From NCBI GenBank assembly GCA_036262835.1, contig DATAID010000021.1, forward strand, positions 1 through 64,000: 64,000 bases of DNA. Direction: 5' to 3'. Every line of letters begins with the position of its first letter. The stretch's first letter is position 1. The notes under the pieces were generated by a model that was not told where the DNA came from, made no database searches, and was given only the letters and a program-made list of their open reading frames with translations. Made by a program: the position numbers and the translations under genes. This document shows, piece by piece, positions 38,999 to 47,462 of this stretch. The stretch comes from RBG-16-66-20 sp036262835. Its GTDB lineage: Bacteria > Pseudomonadota > Gammaproteobacteria > Burkholderiales > SG8-39.

Positions 38999-41641
38999 TT
39001 AGGTTTTGAGGCTTTTTTCCAGATTTTGTTTCAGTTCCAGGACCTCGCTCCAGCGGTCCCCGGTTTGCGAGAGCCGCTCGATTGCGTTCTCGAGCCTGAA
39101 ATCGAGCGGGTGGGCCTTCTCGAGCTCCTTCCAGGTGAGCGGCATCGAAATGGGCCCTCCGGCCGCGCCGCGCGGCGAGTAGGCGACGTTCAGGGTCTTG
39201 CCGCGCACGTTCATGTTGAAGTCCATGAAGATCTTGCCGGTGCGCTTGGGCACGCTCCACTCCATGGTGATCTCCTTCGGATGGGCGCGCATCAGGTGCC
39301 GGCCGACGAGCTCGGAGACGCTCCTCGCCGCATCGAAGTCAATCGTGCGCTTGATCGGCACGAACACGTGCAGGCCGGTCTTGCCGGAGGTCTTCACGAT
39401 CGGCTCGAGCTTCATGCCGTTCAGGAGCTCCTTCAGCCAGAACGCGACTTCCTTGCCTTTCTCGAAGGCGACGGTATTGAGCTCCGGCTCGGCGCCCTTC
39501 TTTTCCTTTCCCGAATAGATGTAGGGATCGATGTCGAAGACCACGTAGTCGGGGCGGCTCAAGACCGATGCATCGAGCTCGTCCTCGGTCGCATACGGGC
39601 CCTCTTTTGCGTCCGTGTCGGGGCCGCCCTTCGCGCGCGAGTGCCAGACATGGAATTCGAGCGTGCCGTTCTGCGCGAGCCAGAGGAGCGTCGGCAGGTT
39701 GTTGCAAAGGAGCACCTCCTGCGCGCCTTCGTTGTGGCTGGAAAAGACGGAAAGCGTCTGGACGAAGGAGGGCTTCGCCTGGCGCCAGTGCTTCTGGAAA
39801 AAGCGCTCGCCTTCGATGCCCTCGGGCATGCGGATCAGGGTGAAGGGCCGGTCGGCGAGGTGCGGCAGCATGTAGGGCGAGACCTGCGCGAGATAGCGCA
39901 GCAGGTCGCGCTTGGTGAGCGCGGGCTGCTTGAAGGCGGGCTCGGCCGGCCAGTACTCGCGGTTGAGATGCGTCAATTTGATCGCGTGCCCCTCTACGAC
40001 GAGGGTGAAGGAGTCTTTCTTTGACTCGAGTTGCCTGAGAATTTCATTTGAACTGCTTTCGGAAGTAACACCCCGAGGAGAAAAACGCGCCACTTCCTTC
40101 GGCTCGATGTCATCCCTCAAACGCAAGAACACCGGCGCTCGCAGATGCCCATCCTCGGTCCAGCTGTGGAATTTCAGCTCGGCGACGAGCTTGGGCTCGA
40201 CCCACGTCGTCGGGGCGTTCAGTTCCGGTTTTTCGGAGAAGGGGTTGGTCCTTGTTTTCAGGGGCTCCAATGCCTTTCTCACCCGGGTCAGGGTCTTGTC
40301 ATCAAACCCGGATCCGACATGGGACGCATATTTGAGCTTTCCGCCCTCCCAGGCGCCGACGAGGAGCGCGCCGAGCGGCGCGCGCGCCCCCTTGCCGGTG
40401 GTGTAGCCGCCGATGACGAAATCGGCCGTCTGCACCGGCTTCACCTTGACCCAGGACGAGGAGCGCTTGCCGGCGTGGTAGGCGCTGTCCTTTTTCTTGC
40501 CGATCACGCCCTCGAAGCCCGCCGCGAGCGCCGCGCGCGCGAGCTCCTCCCCATTCTCGTCCGCATGCACGAGCTGGACGAGCGGCGTCGGCAGGAGGCA
40601 CTGCGCCAGATAGCGTCGACGGTCGCGATACGGGAGCTTGCGCAGGTCGACGCCGGCGAAATACAGGAGGTCGAAGCAGTAGAAGACGACATGCACGCCC
40701 GATTTGCGGTTCTGCATCGCATTGAACGAGTGCCGGCCCCGCTCGTCGAAGGCCACCACCTCGCCGTCGAGGATCATGGGGGCGGCCTGCTGCTTCAGCT
40801 CCTCGCCGAGCTTCGGAAAGTCCTTTGAGAAGTCGAGGCCGTTGCGGGACACCATCCGGACTTCTTTTTCATCGATGAAGGCCAAAACCCGGTACCCGTC
40901 CAGCTTCGGCTCCCACATCCAGTCCTTGTCGTTGAAGGCGGCTTCCGCGATCTCCGCGTGCATGGGCGAAAGCGTCTTCGGCATCGGGCTCGTCTCGCCC
41001 GCGGGCGCGATGCGCGTCGCGGGCATCCGGTGCACAGGCACCGATTTCATCTCCTCCACCGCCACGTTCGAGAGCACCGAGCGATCGCGCGCGGTCACGT
41101 CCTCGGTCGAGGCATAGCGGTCGCGATGCTTGATGAGGAGCCACTCCTTGGCTGACCTGGTGCGCACGAGCGCGAAGGAGCCTTTCAGCTTCTCGCCGCG
41201 CAGCAGGATGCTGAGCTTGCCTTTCTCCAATCCCTTCCTCACCTCGCGCTCGGCGCGGGCGCGGTCGTGGAACCAGGCGTGCTTGTCCCCATGGTCCTCA
41301 TGGGGCGAATACACGCCGCAATCCCAGACGATCACCTCGCCCGCCCCGTACTGCTTGGGCGGAATCACGCCTTCGAAGGAGGCGTAGTCGTAGGGGTGGT
41401 CCTCGGTCTGCACGGCGAGCCGCCGGTCCTCGCGATTGAGCGAAGGGCCCTTCGGCACCGCCCAGGACTTGAGCACGCCGTCGCACTCGAGGCGAAAGTC
41501 GTAGTGCAGGCGCCGCGCCGAGTGCTGCTGCACGACGAACATGAGCGGCCCATCCGCCGGAGCGCTTGCCTGCGGCGCCGGCTCCGGGGTCGCCTTGAAG
41601 CTTCGCTTCTTCGAATATTCGCTAAGCTTGGCCTTACTCAT
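38999..41641 (-). CDS. ligD: multifunctional NHEJ DNA ligase LigD
   Basis: ATP-dependent ligase with end-processing and polymerase activities, partner of Ku. It has 880 residues in the order phosphoesterase, ligase, polymerase. The phosphoesterase domain (about 1-185) has His40, His46, Asp48 and His82 (QQHSARRLHYDFRLE, EDHPYDYASFEG). The ligase domain carries the adenylated Lys246 in WMWEPKLDGYR and ILDGEVVAFD. The polymerase domain (about 555-860) shows YVVFDIDPY and TSGKTGLHVFVPI. The start is fixed by the conserved N-terminal LSEYSKKRSFKATPEP. Its ATG overlaps the ATG of the divergent DUF72 gene. Confidence 0.97.
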   Translation of the reverse strand: MSKAKLSEYSKKRSFKATPEPAPQASAPADGPLMFVVQQHSARRLHYDFRLECDGVLKSWAVPKGPSLNREDRRLAVQTEDHPYDYASFEGVIPPKQYGAGEVIVWDCGVYSPHEDHGDKHAWFHDRARAEREVRKGLEKGKLSILLRGEKLKGSFALVRTRSAKEWLLIKHRDRYASTEDVTARDRSVLSNVAVEEMKSVPVHRMPATRIAPAGETSPMPKTLSPMHAEIAEAAFNDKDWMWEPKLDGYRVLAFIDEKEVRMVSRNGLDFSKDFPKLGEELKQQAAPMILDGEVVAFDERGRHSFNAMQNRKSGVHVVFYCFDLLYFAGVDLRKLPYRDRRRYLAQCLLPTPLVQLVHADENGEELARAALAAGFEGVIGKKKDSAYHAGKRSSSWVKVKPVQTADFVIGGYTTGKGARAPLGALLVGAWEGGKLKYASHVGSGFDDKTLTRVRKALEPLKTRTNPFSEKPELNAPTTWVEPKLVAELKFHSWTEDGHLRAPVFLRLRDDIEPKEVARFSPRGVTSESSSNEILRQLESKKDSFTLVVEGHAIKLTHLNREYWPAEPAFKQPALTKRDLLRYLAQVSPYMLPHLADRPFTLIRMPEGIEGERFFQKHWRQAKPSFVQTLSVFSSHNEGAQEVLLCNNLPTLLWLAQNGTLEFHVWHSRAKGGPDTDAKEGPYATEDELDASVLSRPDYVVFDIDPYIYSGKEKKGAEPELNTVAFEKGKEVAFWLKELLNGMKLEPIVKTSGKTGLHVFVPIKRTIDFDAARSVSELVGRHLMRAHPKEITMEWSVPKRTGKIFMDFNMNVRGKTLNVAYSPRGAAGGPISMPLTWKELEKAHPLDFRLENAIERLSQTGDRWSEVLELKQNLEKSLKT

Positions 41642-42344
41642 GGCGCATTCTAGAAAACTGCTCGCGGGCGCGAGCGGCTACTCGTTCAAGGAGTGGAAAG
41701 GCAGCTTCTACCCGGAGAGCATCAAGCCCGAGGGCATGCTCGCCTTTTACGCCGAGCGCCTGCCGACGGTCGAGATCAACAACACCTTCTACCAGATGCC
41801 CAAGACGGCGGTGCTGGAGAACTGGTCGAAGGCCACTCCCGAGGGCTTCCGTTTCGCGATCAAGGCCTCGCGCCGCATCACGCACATGGCGCGCCTCAAG
41901 GCCGACAGCGCGGCCGATTCCGTGGCCTTTCTCTATAAGAATCTGCAAGCGCTCAAGGAGAAGCGAGGCCCGGTGCTTTTTCAACTGCCGCCCTTTCTGA
42001 AGAAGGATCTTGTGCGCCTTCAGGAATTCCTCGCCATCCTGCCGCCGGACCACGGCGCGGCGTTCGAATTCCGCAACGAAAGCTGGTTTTCGGACGACGT
42101 CTATGCGCTGCTCAAGGGAACCGGCGCCGCCCTTTGCCTGTCAGAGCGCGAGGACGGCGCGCCACCGCCGCTGGTGGAAACGGCGCCCTGGGGGTACTTG
42201 CGTTTGCGCCTGGAAAACTACACCGAGGCCGACCTCGAGAGGTGGGCTGCGCGCATCGCCGCGACCGGCTGGCGCGAGGCGTACGCCTATTTCATGCACG
42301 AGCCCACCGCGCCCGCCTACGCCGCGACTTTGATGCGCTTATAA
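41640..42344 (+). CDS. DUF72 family protein (YecE-like TIM barrel)
   Basis: A 234-residue protein of the DUF72/YecE family, a TIM-barrel group of unknown function. Family landmarks are LLAGASGYSFKEWKGSFYPE, YAERLPTVEINNTFYQMP, FRFAIKASRRITHMARLK, GPVLFQLPPFLKKD, and AAFEFRNESWFSDDVYALL. The start at 41640 is required to keep the first strand. This places the ATG inside the palindromic CATG that also holds the ligD ATG. The ABC-exporter genes follow after 16 bases on the same strand. Confidence 0.9.
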   Translation: MAHSRKLLAGASGYSFKEWKGSFYPESIKPEGMLAFYAERLPTVEINNTFYQMPKTAVLENWSKATPEGFRFAIKASRRITHMARLKADSAADSVAFLYKNLQALKEKRGPVLFQLPPFLKKDLVRLQEFLAILPPDHGAAFEFRNESWFSDDVYALLKGTGAALCLSEREDGAPPPLVETAPWGYLRLRLENYTEADLERWAARIAATGWREAYAYFMHEPTAPAYAATLMRL

Positions 42345-42360
42345 TCCGCCCCCTCATCGG

Positions 42361-43074
42361 ATGATCAAGATCGAAAATCTCGTCAAGACGTTCGGCGCGA
42401 AGCGCGCCGTGGACGGTCTTTCGTTCAACGTCGAGCGCGGCGAAGTGGTCGGCTTCCTCGGCCCGAACGGCTCGGGCAAGTCCACCACCATGCGCATGGT
42501 CACCGGCTACTACACGCCGACGAGCGGCCGCGTCACCGTGGGCGGGCACGACGTGGTCGAGGCCCCGCTAGAGGCGAAGCGCCTGATCGGCTACCTGCCC
42601 GAGAACGCGGCGGCCTATTCCGACATGACGGTGCGCGGCTTCCTCGAATTCGCCGCGGAGATGCGCGGCCTGTCTGGCGAGGCGAAGAAAAAGGCGGTCG
42701 CGCGCGCAGTCGACCGCTGCTTTCTCGATTCGGTGCTGCACCAGTCGGTCGATACGCTCTCCAAGGGCTATCGGCACCGCACCTGCCTCGCGCAGGCGCT
42801 CATCCACGAGCCCGAGGTGCTGATCCTGGACGAGCCGACCGACGGCCTCGACCCGAACCAGAAGCACGAGATCCGCAACCTCATCCGCGAGATCGGCAAG
42901 ACCAAGGCGGTGATCTTCTCCACCCACATCCTGGAGGAGGTGGATGCCGCCTGCTCGCGCGCGATCATTATCGACCGCGGCCGGATCGTCGCGCAGGGCA
43001 CGCCGGACGAGCTCGGCCGGCCGCTCGACGAAGTGTTCCGCAAGATCACGCTCCCGGACACGGTGAAACGATGA
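42361..43074 (+). CDS. ABC transporter ATP-binding protein, GldA-like
   Basis: Cytoplasmic ATPase of an ABC-2 exporter. It has 237 residues: Walker A GFLGPNGSGKSTTMR, Q-loop region GYLPENAAAYSDMTV, signature LSKGYRHRTCLAQALIHEP (LSKGY in place of the usual LSGGQ, as in GldA-type ATPases), Walker B VLILDEPTDGLDPNQ and switch His in IFSTHILEEVD. It overlaps the permease gene by 4 bases (ATGA). Confidence 0.95.
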   Translation: MIKIENLVKTFGAKRAVDGLSFNVERGEVVGFLGPNGSGKSTTMRMVTGYYTPTSGRVTVGGHDVVEAPLEAKRLIGYLPENAAAYSDMTVRGFLEFAAEMRGLSGEAKKKAVARAVDRCFLDSVLHQSVDTLSKGYRHRTCLAQALIHEPEVLILDEPTDGLDPNQKHEIRNLIREIGKTKAVIFSTHILEEVDAACSRAIIIDRGRIVAQGTPDELGRPLDEVFRKITLPDTVKR

Positions 43075-43796
43075 AGCACGTCTGGGTCATCGCCAAGCGC
43101 GAATTGAGCAGCTACTTCACCTCGCCCGTGGCTTACGTGTTCCTCGTCATCTTTCTGCTGCTCGCGGGCTTTTTCACCTTCACCGCGGGCGCGTTCTTCG
43201 AGCGCGGCGAGGCGAGCCTGGGCGCCTTCTTCAGCTGGCATCCCTGGCTCTACCTCGTGCTCGTGCCGGCGGTCGGCATGCGCCTGTGGGCCGAGGAGCG
43301 GCGCTCGGGCACGATCGAGCTCCTGCTCACGATGCCGATCGCACCCTGGCAGGCGATCCTCGGCAAGTTCCTCGCCTCCTGGCTCTTCCTCGCGGTGGCG
43401 CTCGTCCTCACGTTTCCGGTCGTGATCACCGTCAACGTGCTCGGCTCGCCCGACAACGGCATGATCGTCGCCGGCTACATCGGCAGCTTCCTCCTCGCCG
43501 GCGCCTACCTCGCGCTCTCCTGCCTCACCTCCGCGCTCACGCGCAACCAGGTGGTGGCCTTCATCCTTTCGGTGGTGGCCTGCCTCTTCCTCATCCTCGC
43601 GGGCTTCACGCCGGTGACCGATCTCCTCTCGCGCTGGGCGAGCGCGAACTTCGTCGACGCGGTGGCGGCCTTCTCCGTGATCACGCACTTCGACGGCTTC
43701 CAGAAGGGCGTGATCGACTCGCGCGATCTGGTCTTTTTCCTCTCGGTGATGGCCTTCTCGCTCTTTGCCACGAGCGTCGTGCTGAGGAACCGCTAG
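43071..43796 (+). CDS. ABC-2 type permease, GldF-like
   Basis: Integral-membrane exporter subunit of 241 residues with six hydrophobic segments. It has VIAKRELSSYFTSPVAYVFL at the start, the conserved WLYLVLVPAVGMRLWAEERR and GTIELLLTMPIAPWQAILGK coupling region, and VVACLFLILAGFTPVTDLLS. This is the layout of GldF and NosY-like permeases. It works with the preceding ATPase and with the GldG-like protein, which starts 4 bases downstream. Confidence 0.93.
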   Translation: MKHVWVIAKRELSSYFTSPVAYVFLVIFLLLAGFFTFTAGAFFERGEASLGAFFSWHPWLYLVLVPAVGMRLWAEERRSGTIELLLTMPIAPWQAILGKFLASWLFLAVALVLTFPVVITVNVLGSPDNGMIVAGYIGSFLLAGAYLALSCLTSALTRNQVVAFILSVVACLFLILAGFTPVTDLLSRWASANFVDAVAAFSVITHFDGFQKGVIDSRDLVFFLSVMAFSLFATSVVLRNR

Positions 43797-43800
43797 GGCG

Positions 43801-45657
43801 ATGAAGAAGAACGAATCGCTCCTTTATTCCGCGATCGGCATCGTCGCGCTCTTCCTCATCCTGGTGGCGGCAAACTTCCTGCTCGCGCAGAACCCGGCGC
43901 GCATCGACCTCACCCAGGGCAAGGTCTACACGCTTTCGGAGGGCACCGAGAGGATCCTGAAGAGCCTGGATGGGCCGGTGAAGCTCAAGTTCTACGCCAC
44001 GCAGGGCGAGGCGGTGCCGGTGCCGCTGCGCAGCTTTGCGCAGCGCGTGCAGGACATGCTCCAGGAATTTGCGCGCGCCTCCAACGGCAAGCTCGAGATC
44101 ATCAAGCGCGATCCCAAGCCCGACAGCGAGGTCGAGGACGAGGCGCAGCTGGACGGCATCGAGCCGCAGCAGCTCGCCTCGGGCGAGCAGTTCTACCTCG
44201 GCCTGGCGGTGAGCCGCCTCGACCGGCGCCAGACGATCCCGAACCTCTCGCCGCAGCGCGAGCGGCTGCTCGAGTACGACCTCGCGCGCGCGATCGCGCG
44301 GGTGACGGTCACCGAGCGGCCGGTGCTGGGCCTCCTTTCCGCGCTGCCCGTGCTCGGCACGAAGTTCAACCCGTTCACGCGCCAGGGCTCCGAGCCCTGG
44401 GTGCTCGCCAACGAGTTGAAGCGCGACTACGAGATCAAGCAGGTCGATTTCACGGTCGAATCGATCGACCCCTCGATCAAGGTTCTGCTCGTCATCCACC
44501 CGCGCGACCTGCCCGAGCAGACCGAGTACGCGCTCGACCAGTTCGTGCTGCGCGGCGGGAAGCTCATCGTCTTCGTCGATCCCTACGCCTACTTCGACCA
44601 GCAGCCGAGCCCGATTCCCGGGGTGGGTGGCGGCGGCACCACCTCGACCCTGACCCACCTCTTCAAAGCCTGGGGCGTGGGCATGAATCCGGGCAAGGTG
44701 ATCGCCGACGTGGTCTATGCCTCGGGCTCCGGCCAGCGCTACACGCCCACGGTGCTGACGCTCAATCGCACCGCGATGAACCGCGACGACGTGGTGACGA
44801 GCCAGATCGAGACCTTGCTCTACGCGTTCGGCGGCGCCTTCGACGTGAAGCCGGCCGCGGGACTCAAGATGACCGAGCTCGTGAAGAGCTCGCCCAATTC
44901 CATGCTGGTCGACAACGTGGTCGCCAGCGTCTCGGGCGATGCGGCGACCAAGGGCTTCCAGCCCGACAACAAGTCGCGCCCGCTCGCCTTCCGCCTCACG
45001 GGCAAGTTCAAGACCGCATTTCCCGAGGGCAAGCCGCAGGATCCGTCCAAGAAAGGCAAGCCGGCCGAAACGCCGAATCAGATCAAGGAGTCGGCCGCGG
45101 ACAACTCGGTGATCATCGTGGGCGACGTCGACATGCTGAACGACGGCGCCGCGGTGGACATCCAGGAGGTGTTCGGCCGCAAGATCGTCGTGCCCTCGAA
45201 CGGCAACCTCGCCTTCGCACTCGGCATGGTCGAGCAGTTCGCGGCGGGCGACGCGCTCATCTCGCTGCAGAGCCGCGCCGCGGCGTTCCGCCCGCTCACC
45301 GTGGTGCGCGAGATGGAGGCGCAGGCTTCGGCGCAGTACTTCGGACGCCTGAAGGCGCTCGAGGACGAGGTGCAGAAGACGGTCGAGAAGCTGCAGGCGC
45401 TGCAAAAGTCACGCGGCGCGGAAGCGAAGAGCTCGCAGATCCTCACCCCCGAGCAGCAGCAGGAGATCGCGAACCTGAAGAAAAAGGAGCTGGAGACCAA
45501 GCGCGAGCTCAAGGAGCTGCGCAAGAACCTGCGCCAGGACGCCGAGAGCCTCGTCTTCTGGACCAAGCTCGCCAACATCGCGCTCATGCCGCTCCTTGTG
45601 ATCCTCGCGGGCCTGATCGTTTTCTTCCTAAAGCGGCGTAAGCAAAGCCCGGCATGA
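43801..45657 (+). CDS. GldG family membrane-anchored auxiliary protein
   Basis: A 618-residue protein with an N-terminal membrane helix (about 8-30), a large extracytoplasmic GldG/IFT52-like domain (PARIDLTQGKVYTLSEGTER is the family landmark), a predicted coiled coil near 510-585 rich in Glu, Lys and Leu (PEQQQEIANLKKKELETKRE), and a C-terminal helix (about 592-612) followed by a basic tail. In gliding bacteria GldG partners GldAF; homologues outside that group are of unknown function. It overlaps the DUF4340 gene by 4 bases. Confidence 0.9.
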   Translation: MKKNESLLYSAIGIVALFLILVAANFLLAQNPARIDLTQGKVYTLSEGTERILKSLDGPVKLKFYATQGEAVPVPLRSFAQRVQDMLQEFARASNGKLEIIKRDPKPDSEVEDEAQLDGIEPQQLASGEQFYLGLAVSRLDRRQTIPNLSPQRERLLEYDLARAIARVTVTERPVLGLLSALPVLGTKFNPFTRQGSEPWVLANELKRDYEIKQVDFTVESIDPSIKVLLVIHPRDLPEQTEYALDQFVLRGGKLIVFVDPYAYFDQQPSPIPGVGGGGTTSTLTHLFKAWGVGMNPGKVIADVVYASGSGQRYTPTVLTLNRTAMNRDDVVTSQIETLLYAFGGAFDVKPAAGLKMTELVKSSPNSMLVDNVVASVSGDAATKGFQPDNKSRPLAFRLTGKFKTAFPEGKPQDPSKKGKPAETPNQIKESAADNSVIIVGDVDMLNDGAAVDIQEVFGRKIVVPSNGNLAFALGMVEQFAAGDALISLQSRAAAFRPLTVVREMEAQASAQYFGRLKALEDEVQKTVEKLQALQKSRGAEAKSSQILTPEQQQEIANLKKKELETKRELKELRKNLRQDAESLVFWTKLANIALMPLLVILAGLIVFFLKRRKQSPA

Positions 45658-46712
45658 ACGCGCGTGCGGTTGCAATCCTGGTCGTGCTGCTCGTCGTCCT
45701 GGGCGGCGGCGCGCTCCTCATCCAGCAGCGCTCGGCGCCGAGCGCGCCGGGCAGCTCGCTCGGCCAGCCGCTCTTGCCGGGCCTGAAGGCCTCCGACGTC
45801 GCGGCGGTCGCCATCAAGACGCCGAAGGACTCGCTCACCGTCGAGCGCAAGGGCGAGCGCTGGGTCATCGCCGAGCGCGACGGCTTCCCGGCCGACTTCG
45901 ACAAGGTGCGCGACTTCGTGATCAAGGCAACGGGCCTCAAGATCGGCCAGGTCGACGAGGCAGGCGGGAAGGACCGCGCGCGGCTGCAGCTGGATGCGAG
46001 CGGCACGAGAATCGAGTTTCGCGGCGCCGACGGCAAGCCGCTCGCCGCGCTCGTCGCCGGCAAGAAGTACTTCAAGACCGAGCCCGACAATCCCGAGAAG
46101 GCGATGGGCGACGGCCGCTATGTCGCGCTCGCCGGCGATGACAAGCGCATCTACCTGATTTCCGATCCGCTCGCGCAGGCGAACACGAAAAGCGCCGACT
46201 GGATCGACCACAAGGGCTTCGCGGCCGAAAAGGTCAAGACGCTCGAGGTGCGCTATCCCGATGGCAATGGCAGCTACAAGATCGAGCGCTCGGGCGACAA
46301 CGCCGACTGGAAGTTCTCGGCCGGCGGCGAGAAGCTCGACGCACCCAGGGCCAACTCGGCCTCGTACTCGCTCTCGCTCATCGAGCTCGCCGACGTCGCC
46401 GCCAAGGACGCGAAGCCCGAGGACACGGGCCTCGACAAGCCGACCGTGGTCACGGCGAATACCTTCGACGGCCTTACCTACACGCTGAAAGTCGGCAAGC
46501 TCGCGGGCGAGAACTACTACGCCACCCTCGCGATCGAGGGCGAGGCGAAGCCCGAGGGCAAGGACGCCGCCGAGCGCGCGAAGAAGCTCGCCGAGCGCCT
46601 GCCGCGCGAAAAAAGCCTCGAGCGCTACGTGCTGCTCATTCCCAAATCCAAGCTGGACGACACGCTCAAGAAGCGCGCCGATCTGGTGGAGAAGAAGGCC
46701 GAGAAGAAGTGA
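45654..46712 (+). CDS. DUF4340 domain protein
   Basis: A 352-residue protein with one N-terminal membrane helix (VAILVVLLVVLGGGALLIQQ) and an extracytoplasmic region matching DUF4340, which often accompanies GldAFG-like exporters. Visible features are IKTPKDSLTVERKGERWVIA, ADWIDHKGF, and a Lys/Glu-rich C-terminus. Function is unknown; position and topology suggest an accessory subunit of the ABC export complex. It is translationally coupled at both ends. Confidence 0.88.
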   Translation: MNARAVAILVVLLVVLGGGALLIQQRSAPSAPGSSLGQPLLPGLKASDVAAVAIKTPKDSLTVERKGERWVIAERDGFPADFDKVRDFVIKATGLKIGQVDEAGGKDRARLQLDASGTRIEFRGADGKPLAALVAGKKYFKTEPDNPEKAMGDGRYVALAGDDKRIYLISDPLAQANTKSADWIDHKGFAAEKVKTLEVRYPDGNGSYKIERSGDNADWKFSAGGEKLDAPRANSASYSLSLIELADVAAKDAKPEDTGLDKPTVVTANTFDGLTYTLKVGKLAGENYYATLAIEGEAKPEGKDAAERAKKLAERLPREKSLERYVLLIPKSKLDDTLKKRADLVEKKAEKK

Positions 46713-47422
46713 CATTCGTCCTGGTCCACGGCTTCGCCTGCGACCACACCGACTGGCAGCACCAGATCGAGCACCTGGCGAAGCGCCACAAGGTGCTCAG
46801 CCCCGACCTGCGCGGCCATGGCGCGACGCCGGGCACGGCCGACGATGTCTCGATCGAGAACTTCGGCGCCGACGTGGCGAAGCTGCTGGAGAAGAACGAT
46901 GTCCGCGACGCGGTGCTCGTCGGCCACAGCATGGGCTGCCGCGTGGTGCTGCAGGCGGCGATGAACGCGCCCGAGCGCGTGAAGGCGCTCGCGCTCATCG
47001 ACGGCAGCTGGCTCGGCGCAGGCCATCCCCTGAAGATCGACGATTTTTCGAGCTTCGCGCGCAACCTCTTCTCGGGCATGTTTCTCGCCCCGAGCCCGGT
47101 GGGCGACGCCATCATCGCGCGCGCGCAGAAGCTGCCAGCGGCCGTGGGCGCGGCGCTCTTCCCGCGCATGGTGCGCTGGGACGCCGAGCGCATGGACGCG
47201 GCGCTCTCGGCGGTCAAGGCGCCCATGCTCGTCGTGCAAAGCACCTACCTGAACGCCGAGCGCAAGCGCGTCGCCATGACGCCCGGCGTCACCACGCCGT
47301 GGCTCGATCTCGTGCGCCAGCGCGCGCCCAAGGCGCGCATCGAGATCATCTCCGGTGTCGGGCATTTCCCACAGATCGAAGTACCCGCCGAGGTTAACAA
47401 GCTGCTATCGGCGATGGTATAA
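46709..47422 (+). CDS. alpha/beta hydrolase
   Basis: Cytoplasmic serine hydrolase of 237 residues beginning with GTG inside the GTGA overlap with the DUF4340 gene. It starts directly at strand 3 (TFVLVHGFACDHTDWQHQIE). The nucleophile elbow is LVGHSMGCRVVL and the catalytic histidine lies in ISGVGHFPQIEVP. No substrate can be assigned. It may simply ride on the ABC-exporter transcript. The promoter for the next gene lies across its 3' end. Confidence 0.9.
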   Translation: MTFVLVHGFACDHTDWQHQIEHLAKRHKVLSPDLRGHGATPGTADDVSIENFGADVAKLLEKNDVRDAVLVGHSMGCRVVLQAAMNAPERVKALALIDGSWLGAGHPLKIDDFSSFARNLFSGMFLAPSPVGDAIIARAQKLPAAVGAALFPRMVRWDAERMDAALSAVKAPMLVVQSTYLNAERKRVAMTPGVTTPWLDLVRQRAPKARIEIISGVGHFPQIEVPAEVNKLLSAMV

Positions 47423-47423
47423 A
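47394..47423 (+). promoter_or_regulatory. sigma-70 promoter for the EF-G-like gene
   Basis: TTAACA (5 of 6), an 18-base spacer and TATAAA (5 of 6). It overlaps the end of the hydrolase gene and sits about 40 bases before the GTG of the EF-G-like gene. It is one of the best consensus promoters seen in the window. Confidence 0.6.
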
Positions 47424-47462
47424 AGCCTCCGGTACATCGGGAATCTCAGGAGGAGGCCCGCC

